Source: Streptomyces sp. JJ36
Lineage (GTDB): Bacteria; Actinomycetota; Actinomycetes; Streptomycetales; Streptomycetaceae
NCBI RefSeq assembly: GCF_021696945.1
Contig: NZ_JACYHE010000039.1
Coordinates: forward strand, 1 to 53,928
DNA: 53,928 bases
Reading direction: 5' to 3'
Shown: piece by piece, positions 42,626 through 50,586 of the stretch
How the letters are laid out: every line of letters begins with the position of its first letter
How positions within the stretch are numbered: position 1 is the stretch's first letter
Notes under the pieces: model-generated
What the model saw: only the letters and a program-made list of their open reading frames with translations
The model's database searches: none
Told to the model about the DNA's origin: nothing
Translations under genes and position numbers: made by a program

Positions 42626-43297
42626 ATGACGTCCGCCGACGGTCTGCCCGGCCTGGCACGCCTGCTGGCCGCCCGGCCGCCGTCCTGCGGACCGGTGCGC
42701 CTGGTGGGCGTGGACGGGCACGCGGGGTCGGGGAAGTCGACGCTCGCCGGGCGGCTCTCCGGGCTGCTGGGGGGCGCGCCGGTGCTGCATCTGGACGACC
42801 TGGCGAGCCACGACGCGTTCTTCGGCTGGACGGAACGGTTCGCCGCGCAGGTCGCGGGGCCACTGGCGCGGGGCGCACGGGCGCACTTCGAGGCGTACGA
42901 CTGGCACCGGCGCGCCTTCACTCGCGAGGGTGAGATTGCACCGCGGCCGGTGGTGCTGGCCGAGGGGGTGGGCGCGGGCCGCCGGGAGCTGCGCCCGCTG
43001 CTGTGCTGCCTGCTCTGGATGGACCTGCCCCGGGAGGCCGCCTGGGCGCGCGGGCGGCGGCGGGACGGGCCGGAGCTGGCGGAGTTCTGGGGGGCGTGGA
43101 CGCGCGCGGAGGAGGCGCACTTCGCGGCGGATCCCACCCGCCCCCGGGCGGATCTCCTGGTACGGGAGAGGGGCGCGGGTTACGAGGTGCGGAGGGGACC
43201 TGGTGGGCAGGCGAGGCATCCGGGGAGCATCACACTGGGTGACATGTCCACCGTCGTTCCGGGAAACCGGCAGGCCGGGGAGACGGGACGGGCTTGA
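42626..43297 (+). CDS. Uridine-kinase-like P-loop NTPase
   Basis: A 223-residue P-loop kinase. Walker A is GHAGSGKST (residues 31-39), followed by VLHLDDLASHDAFFGW, where Asp residues fit the uridine kinase nucleoside site. YDWHRRAFTREGEI and VVLAEGVGAGRREL correspond to the phosphate-acceptor and lid regions. The C-terminus is a short unrelated tail. It may phosphorylate a nucleoside or other small molecule. The start ATG 42626 lies six bases after TAGGCT. Divergent from the C39-like peptidase gene. Confidence 0.84.
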   Translation: MTSADGLPGLARLLAARPPSCGPVRLVGVDGHAGSGKSTLAGRLSGLLGGAPVLHLDDLASHDAFFGWTERFAAQVAGPLARGARAHFEAYDWHRRAFTREGEIAPRPVVLAEGVGAGRRELRPLLCCLLWMDLPREAAWARGRRRDGPELAEFWGAWTRAEEAHFAADPTRPRADLLVRERGAGYEVRRGPGGQARHPGSITLGDMSTVVPGNRQAGETGRA

Positions 43298-43331
43298 CCC
43301 GGGGGGCGCCCAGGAATTACGTTCTCAATAC

Positions 43332-43395
43332 GCGGTCTGTACAGGCCGCATGCAGACGCGGAGCCCCCGGTTGTTCCCCCGTGACCGGGGGCTCC
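43332..43395 (+). terminator. Hairpin pair after the kinase gene (terminator or small RNA)
   Basis: Within 373 bases without a gene, a near-perfect 18-base palindrome (43332-43349) is followed by a perfect 12-bp stem (43360-43371 with 43384-43395, 12-base loop). The second looks like a terminator, about 60 bases past the kinase stop. The compact two-hairpin layout could also be a small RNA. Confidence 0.55.
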
Positions 43396-43503
43396 GTCCT
43401 GTGTCGGGCGCGCGACCCTTGGCCAAGGGATGGCCACTCTCCGTCACTCTCCGCAGTGCCGCGCCCGTGGTCCCCGCCCGCGGCTGCCGTGAACCCGGCG
43501 CTC

Positions 43504-43532
43504 TTCGGCCGCACGGTCTGCCCGGGTACGAT
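43504..43532 (+). promoter_or_regulatory. Candidate promoter of the AAA gene
   Basis: TTCGGC (43504-43509), 17 bases, then TACGAT (43527-43532) is a moderate match to vegetative promoters. It gives a leader of about 130 bases. Confidence 0.4.
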
Positions 43533-43670
43533 GCGAATCGGCGCGGGAAGCCGGGTAATTCCTCAGGGACAGCGGCAACTCCCGCCCGCAGTGCGGCTGT
43601 TCGTCCGGTGCCCCGTGCGGCGCCGGGCGGCGGGCCGTCCAGGGACGGGGGTCGTTTCGTGGGGGACGTG

Positions 43671-45614
43671 ATGGATTTCGGCATGCAGGACCCGCGCGGT
43701 CCGCACGCCCCGGCCGACCTCGCCTGGCTGCGCGGGGTGGACGCGTACACCGTGGGGGCGTACGCGCAGGCGGAGGAGGAGTTCCGCACCGCGGTGCGGA
43801 TGGACGCGGGCATGGCGGACGCCTGGCTCGGCCTGCACGCGCTGCGCGCCGACACCACGACCGCCCTGCTGCGGATGCACCACCACCGGCGGCGCTTCGG
43901 GGAGCAGCGCGCCCGGCACCGCCGCACGCTGAACTCGTGGTACTGGCTGGGCTGGTGGGTGCAGCCCGTGCTGGAGACCGAGCGGGACCTGCTGCTGGCG
44001 CACGCCTCGCACTGGCTGGACGGCCGCCACGTGGCCGAGCTGGACCGCGCCCTGGCGGAGTGCCCGCCGGTGGAGGCGGACCCGCAGGCCCGCTTCCTGC
44101 ACGCCTGCCGCGCCTATCTGGCCAAGGACTGGGACCGGCTGGTCCGGCACACCGAGCCGCTGGTGGACGACCCCGTGCTGGGCATCGAGGCCGGGCTCTT
44201 CGCCGGCATGGCCCGGGTGCGGCTGGAGATGTACGCCCAGGCGGAGCCGCTGCTGGCGGCGGCGCTCATGCGCTGCCGCAGCGAGCAGCCGCAGCGCAAG
44301 GAGCTCCGCTACTGGCTGGCCCGCGCGCGGGAGGGCACCGGGCGCAGCGCTGCCGCGCTGCCGCTCTACCGCGCGGTGCACCGGGTCGACCCGGCGTTCA
44401 TGGACACCGCGGCCCGGCTGACGACCATCGCGGAGGGGGACGGGCCCGGCGACAGCCCGGATCTGGCGGCCACCGTCACCCTGACCGGGACCGGCGGTCC
44501 GGAGGCCCCCGTCACGGGGCCCGCGACGGGGCCGGAGGCGCCGCCCGGAGAGGGCGGCGGCGTGCTGGAGATGCCGGACGCCGACCCGGACGCGGACCCG
44601 GAGGCCGACGCCCTGCGGCTGGAGGACACCGGCGACCCGGCGGAGCCGCCGCGGGTCGACGCCGGTCCGGTGCGGGAGCGGCGCGCGGCCGGGGACGGCG
44701 ACCGGCTCCCGGTGGGCCCCGCCGATCCGGTGCTGCTGGCTCAGGCGCTGGACGAGCTGGAGCGGATGGTCGGGCTGGAGCCGGTGAAGCGGCAGGTGCG
44801 GGCGCTCTCGGCGCAGCTGCGGATGGCGCGGCTGCGGGCCCGCCAGGGACTTCCGGTGCAGCCGCCGAAGCGGCACTTCGTCTTCTCCGGGCCGTCCGGC
44901 ACCGGGAAGACCACGGTCGCCCGCATCCTCGGCCGGGCGTTCTACGCGCTGGGACTCCTCGGCGGCGACCACCTGGTGGAGGCGCAGCGCGCGGATCTGG
45001 TCGGGGAGTTCCTCGGGCAGACGGCGGTGAAGGCGAACGAGCTGATCGACTCGGCGCTGGGCGGGGTGCTCTTCGTGGACGAGGCGTACGCCCTCTCCAA
45101 CAGCGGCTACAGCAAGGGCGACGCCTACGGCGACGAGGCGCTCCAGGTGCTGCTGAAGCGGGCGGAGGACAACCGGGACCGGCTGGTGGTGATCCTGGCG
45201 GGCTACCCGGAGGGCATGGACCGGCTGCTGGCGGCCAATCCGGGGCTCGGGTCCCGGTTCACCACCCGGGTCGACTTCCCCAGCTACCGCCCGCTGGAGC
45301 TGACCGCCATCGGCGAGGTGCTGGCGGCGGAGAACGGCGACTCCTGGGACGAGGAGGCGCTGGACGAGCTGCGCAGCATCAGCGGCCATGTCGTCGACCA
45401 GGGCTGGATCGACGAACTGGGCAACGGCCGGTTCCTGCGCACGCTGTACGAGAAGAGCTGCGCCTACCGCGATCTGCGGCTGTCCGGCTATCCGGGGACG
45501 CCCACCCGGGAGGACCTGTCCACCGTGCGGCTGCCGGACCTGATGCAGGCCTACGGCGAGGTGCTCTCCGGCCGGGGCCCGGAGGGCCCGCGGCCCGGGC
45601 CGCCCCTCGGCTGA
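43671..45614 (+). CDS. EccA/CbbX-like AAA ATPase with TPR-like N-terminus
   Basis: A 647-residue cytosolic ATPase laid out like EccA of type VII secretion. The N-terminal half is helical repeats (YAQAEEEFRTAVRMDAGMADAWLGL, with similar later units). A long acidic low-complexity linker (about 265-345) follows. The C-terminal CbbX-type AAA module (about 360-630) has Walker A GPSGTGKTT at 407-415, Walker B LFVDEAYAL with Asp470-Glu471, and NPGLGSRFTTRVDFP with the arginine finger. Start ATG 43671 is conventional; GTG 43659 is possible. No EsxA/B, EccB-E or mycosin gene lies in the window, so it may serve other complexes. Confidence 0.86.
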   Translation: MDFGMQDPRGPHAPADLAWLRGVDAYTVGAYAQAEEEFRTAVRMDAGMADAWLGLHALRADTTTALLRMHHHRRRFGEQRARHRRTLNSWYWLGWWVQPVLETERDLLLAHASHWLDGRHVAELDRALAECPPVEADPQARFLHACRAYLAKDWDRLVRHTEPLVDDPVLGIEAGLFAGMARVRLEMYAQAEPLLAAALMRCRSEQPQRKELRYWLARAREGTGRSAAALPLYRAVHRVDPAFMDTAARLTTIAEGDGPGDSPDLAATVTLTGTGGPEAPVTGPATGPEAPPGEGGGVLEMPDADPDADPEADALRLEDTGDPAEPPRVDAGPVRERRAAGDGDRLPVGPADPVLLAQALDELERMVGLEPVKRQVRALSAQLRMARLRARQGLPVQPPKRHFVFSGPSGTGKTTVARILGRAFYALGLLGGDHLVEAQRADLVGEFLGQTAVKANELIDSALGGVLFVDEAYALSNSGYSKGDAYGDEALQVLLKRAEDNRDRLVVILAGYPEGMDRLLAANPGLGSRFTTRVDFPSYRPLELTAIGEVLAAENGDSWDEEALDELRSISGHVVDQGWIDELGNGRFLRTLYEKSCAYRDLRLSGYPGTPTREDLSTVRLPDLMQAYGEVLSGRGPEGPRPGPPLG

Positions 45615-45665
45615 GGGTGGCGGGCGCGGGCGCCGGCGCCCGGCCGCTCCGCCGGGGCGGACGGC

Positions 45666-46112
45666 TCAGCCGCTCGCGCCGCCCGTGCCGTGCTCCTCGG
45701 CGAGGGCGCGCAGGGCGCCGGCGTCGGCGAGGGCCCGGCGCCGCGCGATGCCGGGCTGGATGCCCATGGCGGGCAGGTTGGTGCCGTCGGCGAGATCCAG
45801 GCTGACCCAGGGGTCGCCGGGCCGGAGGTTCACCCGGAGCACCTCTGCCCAGGCGAGACGGCGCTTGGTGGTCAGGTTGACCACCGTGACGCCGTCCCGG
45901 TCCGCCGTGACCCGGGGGCGGCTGAGCAGGATGAGGACGCCGAGGAAGAGCGCCCCGGTGAGCACGAAGGTGATCCGCTCCCCCACGGTCAGCGTCTCCA
46001 GGACGACCGCGATCACGGTGAGCACGGCGCAGGCGCAGGCCCCGACGGTGAGCAGCACCACGCGGGTGCGGGTGGGCCGGAAGGTGACGGGGAGCTGCGG
46101 CGGCTGGGTCAC
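45666..46112 (-). CDS. PH-domain-containing membrane protein
   Basis: A 148-residue protein with two N-terminal transmembrane segments (VVLLTVGACACAVLTVIAVVL, ITFVLTGALFLGVLILLS) followed by a small bacterial PH-like domain (RVTADRDGVTVVNLTTKRRLAWAEVLRVNLRPG). Start GTG 46112 lies 14 bases past the hisG stop, with only a weak ribosome-binding site. A longer frame to 46244 overlaps hisG and looks spurious. Position at the end of the rib-his block is common in Streptomyces, but its function is unknown. Confidence 0.8.
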   Translation of the reverse strand: MTQPPQLPVTFRPTRTRVVLLTVGACACAVLTVIAVVLETLTVGERITFVLTGALFLGVLILLSRPRVTADRDGVTVVNLTTKRRLAWAEVLRVNLRPGDPWVSLDLADGTNLPAMGIQPGIARRRALADAGALRALAEEHGTGGASG

Positions 46113-46126
46113 GGCGGTCCCGGGGG

Positions 46127-46981
46127 TCAGAGGCGGCAGGCGTGGATGCCGGTGGTCAGGATGGCGCGGGCGCCGAGCTCGTAGAGGTCGTCCATGATCC
46201 GCTGGGCCTCCTTGGTGCGCACCATGGAGCGTACGGCGACCCACCCCTGGTCGTGCAGCGGCGAGACGGTGGGCGACTCCAGGCCCGGGGTGAGGGCGAC
46301 GGCCTCCTCCAGCCGTTCGGCGCGGATGTCGTAGTCCATCATGACGTAGCGGCGGGCGACCAGGACGCCCTGCATGCGGCGCAGGAACTGCTGCACCTTG
46401 GCGTCCTCCCGGAGCTCCTCGGCGCCGACGCGGCCGATCACCACGGCCTCGGAGTGCAGGATCGGCTCGCTGATGATCTCCAGGCCGGCGTTGCGGAGGG
46501 TGGTGCCGGTCTCCACCACGTCGGCGATGACTTCGGCCACGCCGAGCTGGATCGCCGTCTCCACGGCGCCGTCGAGACGGACGACGGACGCGTCGACGCC
46601 GTGGTCGGCGAGGTGCTGCCGGACCAGCCCGGCGAAGGAGGTGGCCACGGTCATCCCGCCGAACTCGCTGACGTCCTTGGCGGTGCCGGGCAGCGTGGCG
46701 TAACGGAAGGTGGAGCCGGCGAAGCCGAGCTGCATGATCTCCTCGGCGTCGGCGGCGGAGTCCAGCAGCAGGTCGCGCCCGGTGATGCCGATGTCCAGCT
46801 TGCCGGAGCCGACGTAGACGGCGATGTCACGCGGGCGGAGGAAGAAGAACTCGACCTCGTTCTCCGCGTCCACGAGCACCAGCTCGCGGCGGTCCTTGCG
46901 CTGCCGGTAGCCCGCCTCATGGAGCATCGCCGACGCAGGCTCGGACAGTGAACCCTTGTTGGGGACGGCGATGCGCAGCAT
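46127..46981 (-). CDS. hisG: ATP phosphoribosyltransferase (long form)
   Basis: A 284-residue HisG, the first enzyme of histidine synthesis, condensing ATP and PRPP. MLRIAVPNKGSLSEPASAML opens the catalytic domain, VYVGSGKLDIGITGRDLL follows, and VVETGTTLRNAGLEII is the PRPP-binding loop. The C-terminal regulatory ACT-like domain is present (from about residue 210), so histidine feedback inhibition is expected. Start ATG 46981 has GAAGGAAG upstream. hisE is 109 bases upstream on the same strand; the rest of the pathway is elsewhere. Confidence 0.95.
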   Translation of the reverse strand: MLRIAVPNKGSLSEPASAMLHEAGYRQRKDRRELVLVDAENEVEFFFLRPRDIAVYVGSGKLDIGITGRDLLLDSAADAEEIMQLGFAGSTFRYATLPGTAKDVSEFGGMTVATSFAGLVRQHLADHGVDASVVRLDGAVETAIQLGVAEVIADVVETGTTLRNAGLEIISEPILHSEAVVIGRVGAEELREDAKVQQFLRRMQGVLVARRYVMMDYDIRAERLEEAVALTPGLESPTVSPLHDQGWVAVRSMVRTKEAQRIMDDLYELGARAILTTGIHACRL

Positions 46982-47090
46982 GGACGGGCTTCCTTCGGTG
47001 CTGGGGGTGTGCGGACGGGATGGGTGCGGTGGCCGGGCCGGCGGGCGGGCCGGACCGGAGACCGGGCCGGTGCGGCCCGGCCGGCGGCGC

Positions 47091-47363
47091 TCAGAGATGA
47101 GCGTATACGTCCTCGAGGGAGACGCCGCGGGCGATCATCATGACCTGAAGATGGTAGAGGAGCTGGGAGATCTCCTCGGCCGTGCGGCCGGTCCCCTCGT
47201 GCTCGGCGGCCATCCACACCTCGGCCGCCTCCTCGACGACCTTCTTGCCGATCGCGTGGACGCCCTGCCCGACCAGGTCCGCGGTGCGGGAGGTGAGGGG
47301 GTCGCCGGCGGCGGCCTTCTGCTGGAGCTCGGCGAAGAGCTCCTCGAATGTCTTGTTCGCCAT
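47091..47363 (-). CDS. hisE: Phosphoribosyl-ATP pyrophosphatase
   Basis: A 90-residue HisE, second enzyme of histidine synthesis. It is a small all-alpha MazG-fold protein with the metal-binding KKVVEEAAEVWMAAEHEG helix. Start ATG 47363 lies nine bases after TAGGGT, with GGAG in between, so it may have its own promoter with a very short leader. It lies 33 bases past the ribH stop, and hisG follows, so both a riboflavin read-through transcript and an independent one are possible. Confidence 0.95.
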   Translation of the reverse strand: MANKTFEELFAELQQKAAAGDPLTSRTADLVGQGVHAIGKKVVEEAAEVWMAAEHEGTGRTAEEISQLLYHLQVMMIARGVSLEDVYAHL

Positions 47364-47372
47364 GGTGGCTCC

Positions 47373-47378
47373 ACCCTA
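47373..47378 (-). promoter_or_regulatory. -10 element TAGGGT of hisE
   Basis: TAGGGT on the minus strand lies nine bases before the ATG of hisE, giving a leader of only a few bases. Confidence 0.45.
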
Positions 47379-47396
47379 CGTGCTCACGCGGGGGCG

Positions 47397-47882
47397 TCAG
47401 CGCCAGGGTTCGGCCACGGTGCGCAGGGTGGCGGCGGTGGCCACCGCGGCGGTCGCGGCCTCGTGCCCCTTGTCCTCCCGGGAGCCCTGCAGCCCGGCGC
47501 GGTCCAGCGCCTGCTGCTCGTCGTCGCAGGTGAGCACGCCGAAGCCGACGGGGACACCGGTGTCCACGGTGACCTGGACGAGGCCCTGCGTGACGCCCTG
47601 GCAGACGTAGTCGAAGTGCGGGGTGCCGCCGCGCACCACCACCCCGAGTGCCACCACGGCGTCGTAACCGCGCCCGGCGACCACCTTCGCCACCACGGGC
47701 AGTTCGAAGCTGCCGGGGACGCGGAGCACGGTCGGCTCGTCGATGCCGAGCTCGCGCAGGGCCCGCAGGGAGCCGTCGACCAGCCCGTCCATCACCTGCT
47801 CGTGCCACTGCGCGGCGACCACGGCGACCCGCAGGTCGCCGCAGTTCCGGACGGTCAGTTCGGGTGCGCCCTTGCCGCTCAC
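47397..47882 (-). CDS. ribH: 6,7-dimethyl-8-ribityllumazine synthase
   Basis: A 161-residue lumazine synthase, the penultimate step in riboflavin synthesis, condensing the ribitylaminouracil with dihydroxybutanone phosphate. RVAVVAAQWHEQVMDG, VPGSFELPVVAKVV and the core VALGVVVRGGTPHFDYVCQGVTQGL are all typical. GTG 47882 has AAGGAG upstream. The gap to ribBA (85 bases) contains tandem 12-base repeats. The C-terminal GHEAATAAVATA is standard. Confidence 0.95.
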   Translation of the reverse strand: MSGKGAPELTVRNCGDLRVAVVAAQWHEQVMDGLVDGSLRALRELGIDEPTVLRVPGSFELPVVAKVVAGRGYDAVVALGVVVRGGTPHFDYVCQGVTQGLVQVTVDTGVPVGFGVLTCDDEQQALDRAGLQGSREDKGHEAATAAVATAATLRTVAEPWR

Positions 47883-47897
47883 GGTCTGAGTCGCTCC

Positions 47898-47935
47898 TTC
47901 GTCGAGAAGTGTTCGCTGAGGTGTTCGTTGAGGTG
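47898..47935. repeat. Tandem 12-base repeats between ribBA and ribH
   Basis: On the plus strand TTCGCTGAGGTG (47912-47923) and TTCGTTGAGGTG (47924-47935) are adjacent, with a degenerate third copy TTCGTCGAGAAGTG at 47898-47911. They lie in the leader of ribH. Confidence 0.6.
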
Positions 47936-47967
47936 TGCGCCGGGTACGCGGTGCCGCCCGGGGGCGG

Positions 47968-49284
47968 TCACTGGTTGCCGCAGGCGGAGACGGGCTCGCC
48001 GTCCAGCCAGGGCAGGTCGTGCCCCATCCGGTCCCGCTTGGTGCGCAGATAGCGCAGGTTGTGCTCGCCGGCCTGCACGGCCATCGGCTCCCGCCCGGCG
48101 ACCCGCAGCCCGTGCCGCATCAGGGCGGCGCTCTTCTCCGGGTTGTTCGTCATCAGCCGCACGGAGCGTACGCCGAGGTCGGCGAGCATCTGCGCGGCGG
48201 CCCCGTAGTCGCGGGCGTCGGCGGGCAGTCCCAGCTCCAGGTTGGCGTCCAGGGTGTCGCGGCCGCGCTCCTGGAGTTCGTACGCGCGCAGCTTGGAGAG
48301 CAGGCCGATACCGCGGCCCTCGTGCCCGCGCAGGTAGACCACCACGCCGCGGCCCTCGGCCTGCACGCGGTCCAGGGAGGCCTGGAGCTGGGGGCCGCAG
48401 TCGCAGCGCTGCGAACCGAAGACGTCGCCGGTCAGGCACTCGGAGTGGACCCGCACCAGCACGTCCTCGCCACCGCCGTCGGCGAGGTCCCCGGCCACCA
48501 GGGCGATGTGCTCGACGCCGTCCGCGGTGGAGCGGTAGCCGTGCGCCCGGAAGTCCCCGTAGCGGGTGGGCAGCCGGGTGGTCGCCTCCCGGCGCACGGT
48601 GGGCTCGGCGGCCCGGCGGTAGGCGACGAGGTCCTCGATGGAGATGACGGCCAGCCCGTGCTTGCGGGCGAAGGGCACCAGCTCCGGCAGGCGCAGCATC
48701 GCGCCGTCCTCGCCGGCGATCTCGACGATCGCGGCGGCGGGGCGGAGCCCGGCCAGCCGGGCCAGGTCGACGCCGGCCTCGGTGTGTCCGGGCCGCTCCA
48801 GGACGCCGCCGGGCCGGGCCCGCAGCGGGAAGACGTGCCCGGGGCGGACGAAGTCGCCCGCGGTCGCGGACGGGTCGGCCAGCAGCCGGATGGTGGTGGC
48901 GCGGTCGGCGGCGGAGATGCCGGTGGTGACACCGTGCGCGGGAGCGGCGTCGACGGACACCGTGAAGGCGGTGCTCATCGACTCGGTGTTCCGCTCCACC
49001 ATCTGCGGCAGGGCCAGCCGGTCCAGTGCGTCCGCCTCCATGGGGGCGCAGATGAGGCCGCGGCACTCGCTCATCATGAAGGCCACGGTCTCCGGGGTGA
49101 GGGTCTCGGCCGCGACGACGAGGTCGCCCTCGTTCTCCCGGTCCTCGTCGTCCACGACGACGACCGGGCGGCCGGCCGCGATGTCGGCGACGGCCCGCTC
49201 CACGGGGTCGAGAGCGAGGCCGGTGCCGTCCGGGTCGCCGAACGCCTCCGGGGGCCAGGTGTGCAGTACGGGCATCGTGGTCAT
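47968..49284 (-). CDS. ribBA: Bifunctional DHBP synthase / GTP cyclohydrolase II
   Basis: A 438-residue fusion supplying both branches of riboflavin synthesis. The RibB half (to about residue 215) has VVVVDDEDRENEGDLVVAAE and HGVTTGISAADRA. The RibA half has the zinc ligands in HSECLTGDVFGSQRCDCGPQL and the GTP-binding YLRGHEGRGIGLLSKLRAY. Start ATG 49284 overlaps the ribM stop (ATGA). The N-terminal 20 residues (MPVLHTWPPEAFGDPDG) are a short extension. Confidence 0.95.
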   Translation of the reverse strand: MTTMPVLHTWPPEAFGDPDGTGLALDPVERAVADIAAGRPVVVVDDEDRENEGDLVVAAETLTPETVAFMMSECRGLICAPMEADALDRLALPQMVERNTESMSTAFTVSVDAAPAHGVTTGISAADRATTIRLLADPSATAGDFVRPGHVFPLRARPGGVLERPGHTEAGVDLARLAGLRPAAAIVEIAGEDGAMLRLPELVPFARKHGLAVISIEDLVAYRRAAEPTVRREATTRLPTRYGDFRAHGYRSTADGVEHIALVAGDLADGGGEDVLVRVHSECLTGDVFGSQRCDCGPQLQASLDRVQAEGRGVVVYLRGHEGRGIGLLSKLRAYELQERGRDTLDANLELGLPADARDYGAAAQMLADLGVRSVRLMTNNPEKSAALMRHGLRVAGREPMAVQAGEHNLRYLRTKRDRMGHDLPWLDGEPVSACGNQ

Positions 49285-49937
49285 GCGGCGATTCCTTCCG
49301 GGACGGGCCGAGCCGCGGGCGTGCGGGTGCGCAGCCACCAGTCGCGCATCCCCCACAGGACGAGACCGAGATAGAGGACGTAGACGAGGCCGGAGAAGGC
49401 GAGACCGCTGCTGAAGGCGAGCGGCACGCCGACCAGGTCCACCAGCAGCCAGGCGAACCAGAACTCGACCAGGCCGCGGGCCTGGGCGACCATCGCGGCG
49501 ACGGTGCCGACGAAGATGTACGCGTCCGGCCAGGGGTTCCAGGAGAGGTCGGGCACGAGGGTGAAGAGGCCGCCGACGGCCAGGGTGCCGGTGGCGGTGC
49601 CGGCGGCCAGCAGTGCGCGCTCGCGCCGGGTGGCGAAGCGGACGGCCACCGCGCCGTCCTGCGCACGCCGCTCGCCGCGGGCCCACTGCCGCCAGCCCCA
49701 GACGGCGAGGGCGATGATCAGGAGCTGCTTGCCGACGCCGCCCGCCAGGTCGGCGGAGTGGTAGGCGGCGACCAGGACCAGCCCGGCGAGCAACTGGGCG
49801 GGCCAGGTCAGCACCGAGCGGCGCCAGCCGAGGGCGAGCGCGACCAGGCCGATGGTGTTGCCCAGCAGGTCGGACCAGATGACGTGCTGGCCGAAGGCGG
49901 CGAACGCCTCGGTCTCCAGCCAGTGCAGGCCGGTCAC
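49281..49937 (-). CDS. ribM: Riboflavin transporter RibM (PnuC family)
   Basis: A 218-residue membrane protein with about seven transmembrane segments of the PnuC type, including HVIWSDLLGNTIGLVALALGW near the N-terminus and the family motif WPDAYIFVGTVAAM. Within an actinobacterial rib operon this protein is RibM, a facilitator for riboflavin and analogues, described in Corynebacterium and Streptomyces. GTG 49937 overlaps the ribE stop (GTGA) and its own stop overlaps ribBA, so translation of all three is coupled. Nicotinamide riboside as the substrate is less likely because of the context. Confidence 0.9.
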   Translation of the reverse strand: MTGLHWLETEAFAAFGQHVIWSDLLGNTIGLVALALGWRRSVLTWPAQLLAGLVLVAAYHSADLAGGVGKQLLIIALAVWGWRQWARGERRAQDGAVAVRFATRRERALLAAGTATGTLAVGGLFTLVPDLSWNPWPDAYIFVGTVAAMVAQARGLVEFWFAWLLVDLVGVPLAFSSGLAFSGLVYVLYLGLVLWGMRDWWLRTRTPAARPVPEGIAA

Positions 49938-50575
49938 CGGGCGGCCTCCGCGCGGCCGGGCCCGCCGTCGCCGCCGGGGACGGTCCGGCCGGGTCCGAGC
50001 AGCCGTTCGACGTACTTGGCGACCACGTCGACCTCGAGGTTCACCGGGTCGCCGGGCTGCTTGCGGCCGAGCGTGGTGAGGTCGAGCGTGGTGGGGATGA
50101 GGCTGACGGTGAAGTGCTCCTCGCCCGCCTCCACCACGGTGAGGGAGACCCCGTCCACGGTGATCGAGCCCTTCTCCACCACATAGCGGGAGAGCTCCGG
50201 CGGCAGGGAGACGCGGACCAGCTCCCAGTGCTCGCCGGGGGTGCGCTCCCGGATCACGCCGGTGCCGTCGACGTGCCCCTGCACGAGGTGGCCGCCGAGC
50301 CGGCCGCCGAGGACCGTCGGCCGTTCCAGGTTGACCGGGGACCCGGCGGCGAGGGCGCCCAGCGAGGAGCGCGTGAGGGTCTCGGCCATCACGTCGGCGG
50401 TGAACTCGCCGTCCCCGGCGTCCACCACGGTGAGGCACACGCCGTTGACGGCGATCGAGTCACCGTGCCGGGCGTCCTCGGTGACGACGGGGCCGCGGAG
50501 CCGGAAGCGGGAGGAGTCGCCCAGGTTCTCCACGGCGACCACCTCGCCCAGCTCTTCGACGATTCCGGTGAACAT
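49934..50575 (-). CDS. ribE: Riboflavin synthase alpha subunit
   Basis: A 213-residue enzyme that dismutates two lumazines to riboflavin. Two homologous barrels are visible: the first begins MFTGIVEELGEVVAVE with the substrate motif IAVNGVCLTVV, and the second has GHLVQGHVDGTGVI and ITVDGVSLTVV. Start ATG 50575 has GAGGAGACC upstream, 11 bases past the ribD stop. The C-terminus is a short Gly/Pro-rich tail. Confidence 0.95.
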   Translation of the reverse strand: MFTGIVEELGEVVAVENLGDSSRFRLRGPVVTEDARHGDSIAVNGVCLTVVDAGDGEFTADVMAETLTRSSLGALAAGSPVNLERPTVLGGRLGGHLVQGHVDGTGVIRERTPGEHWELVRVSLPPELSRYVVEKGSITVDGVSLTVVEAGEEHFTVSLIPTTLDLTTLGRKQPGDPVNLEVDVVAKYVERLLGPGRTVPGGDGGPGRAEAAR

Positions 50576-50586
50576 CTCGGGTCTCC

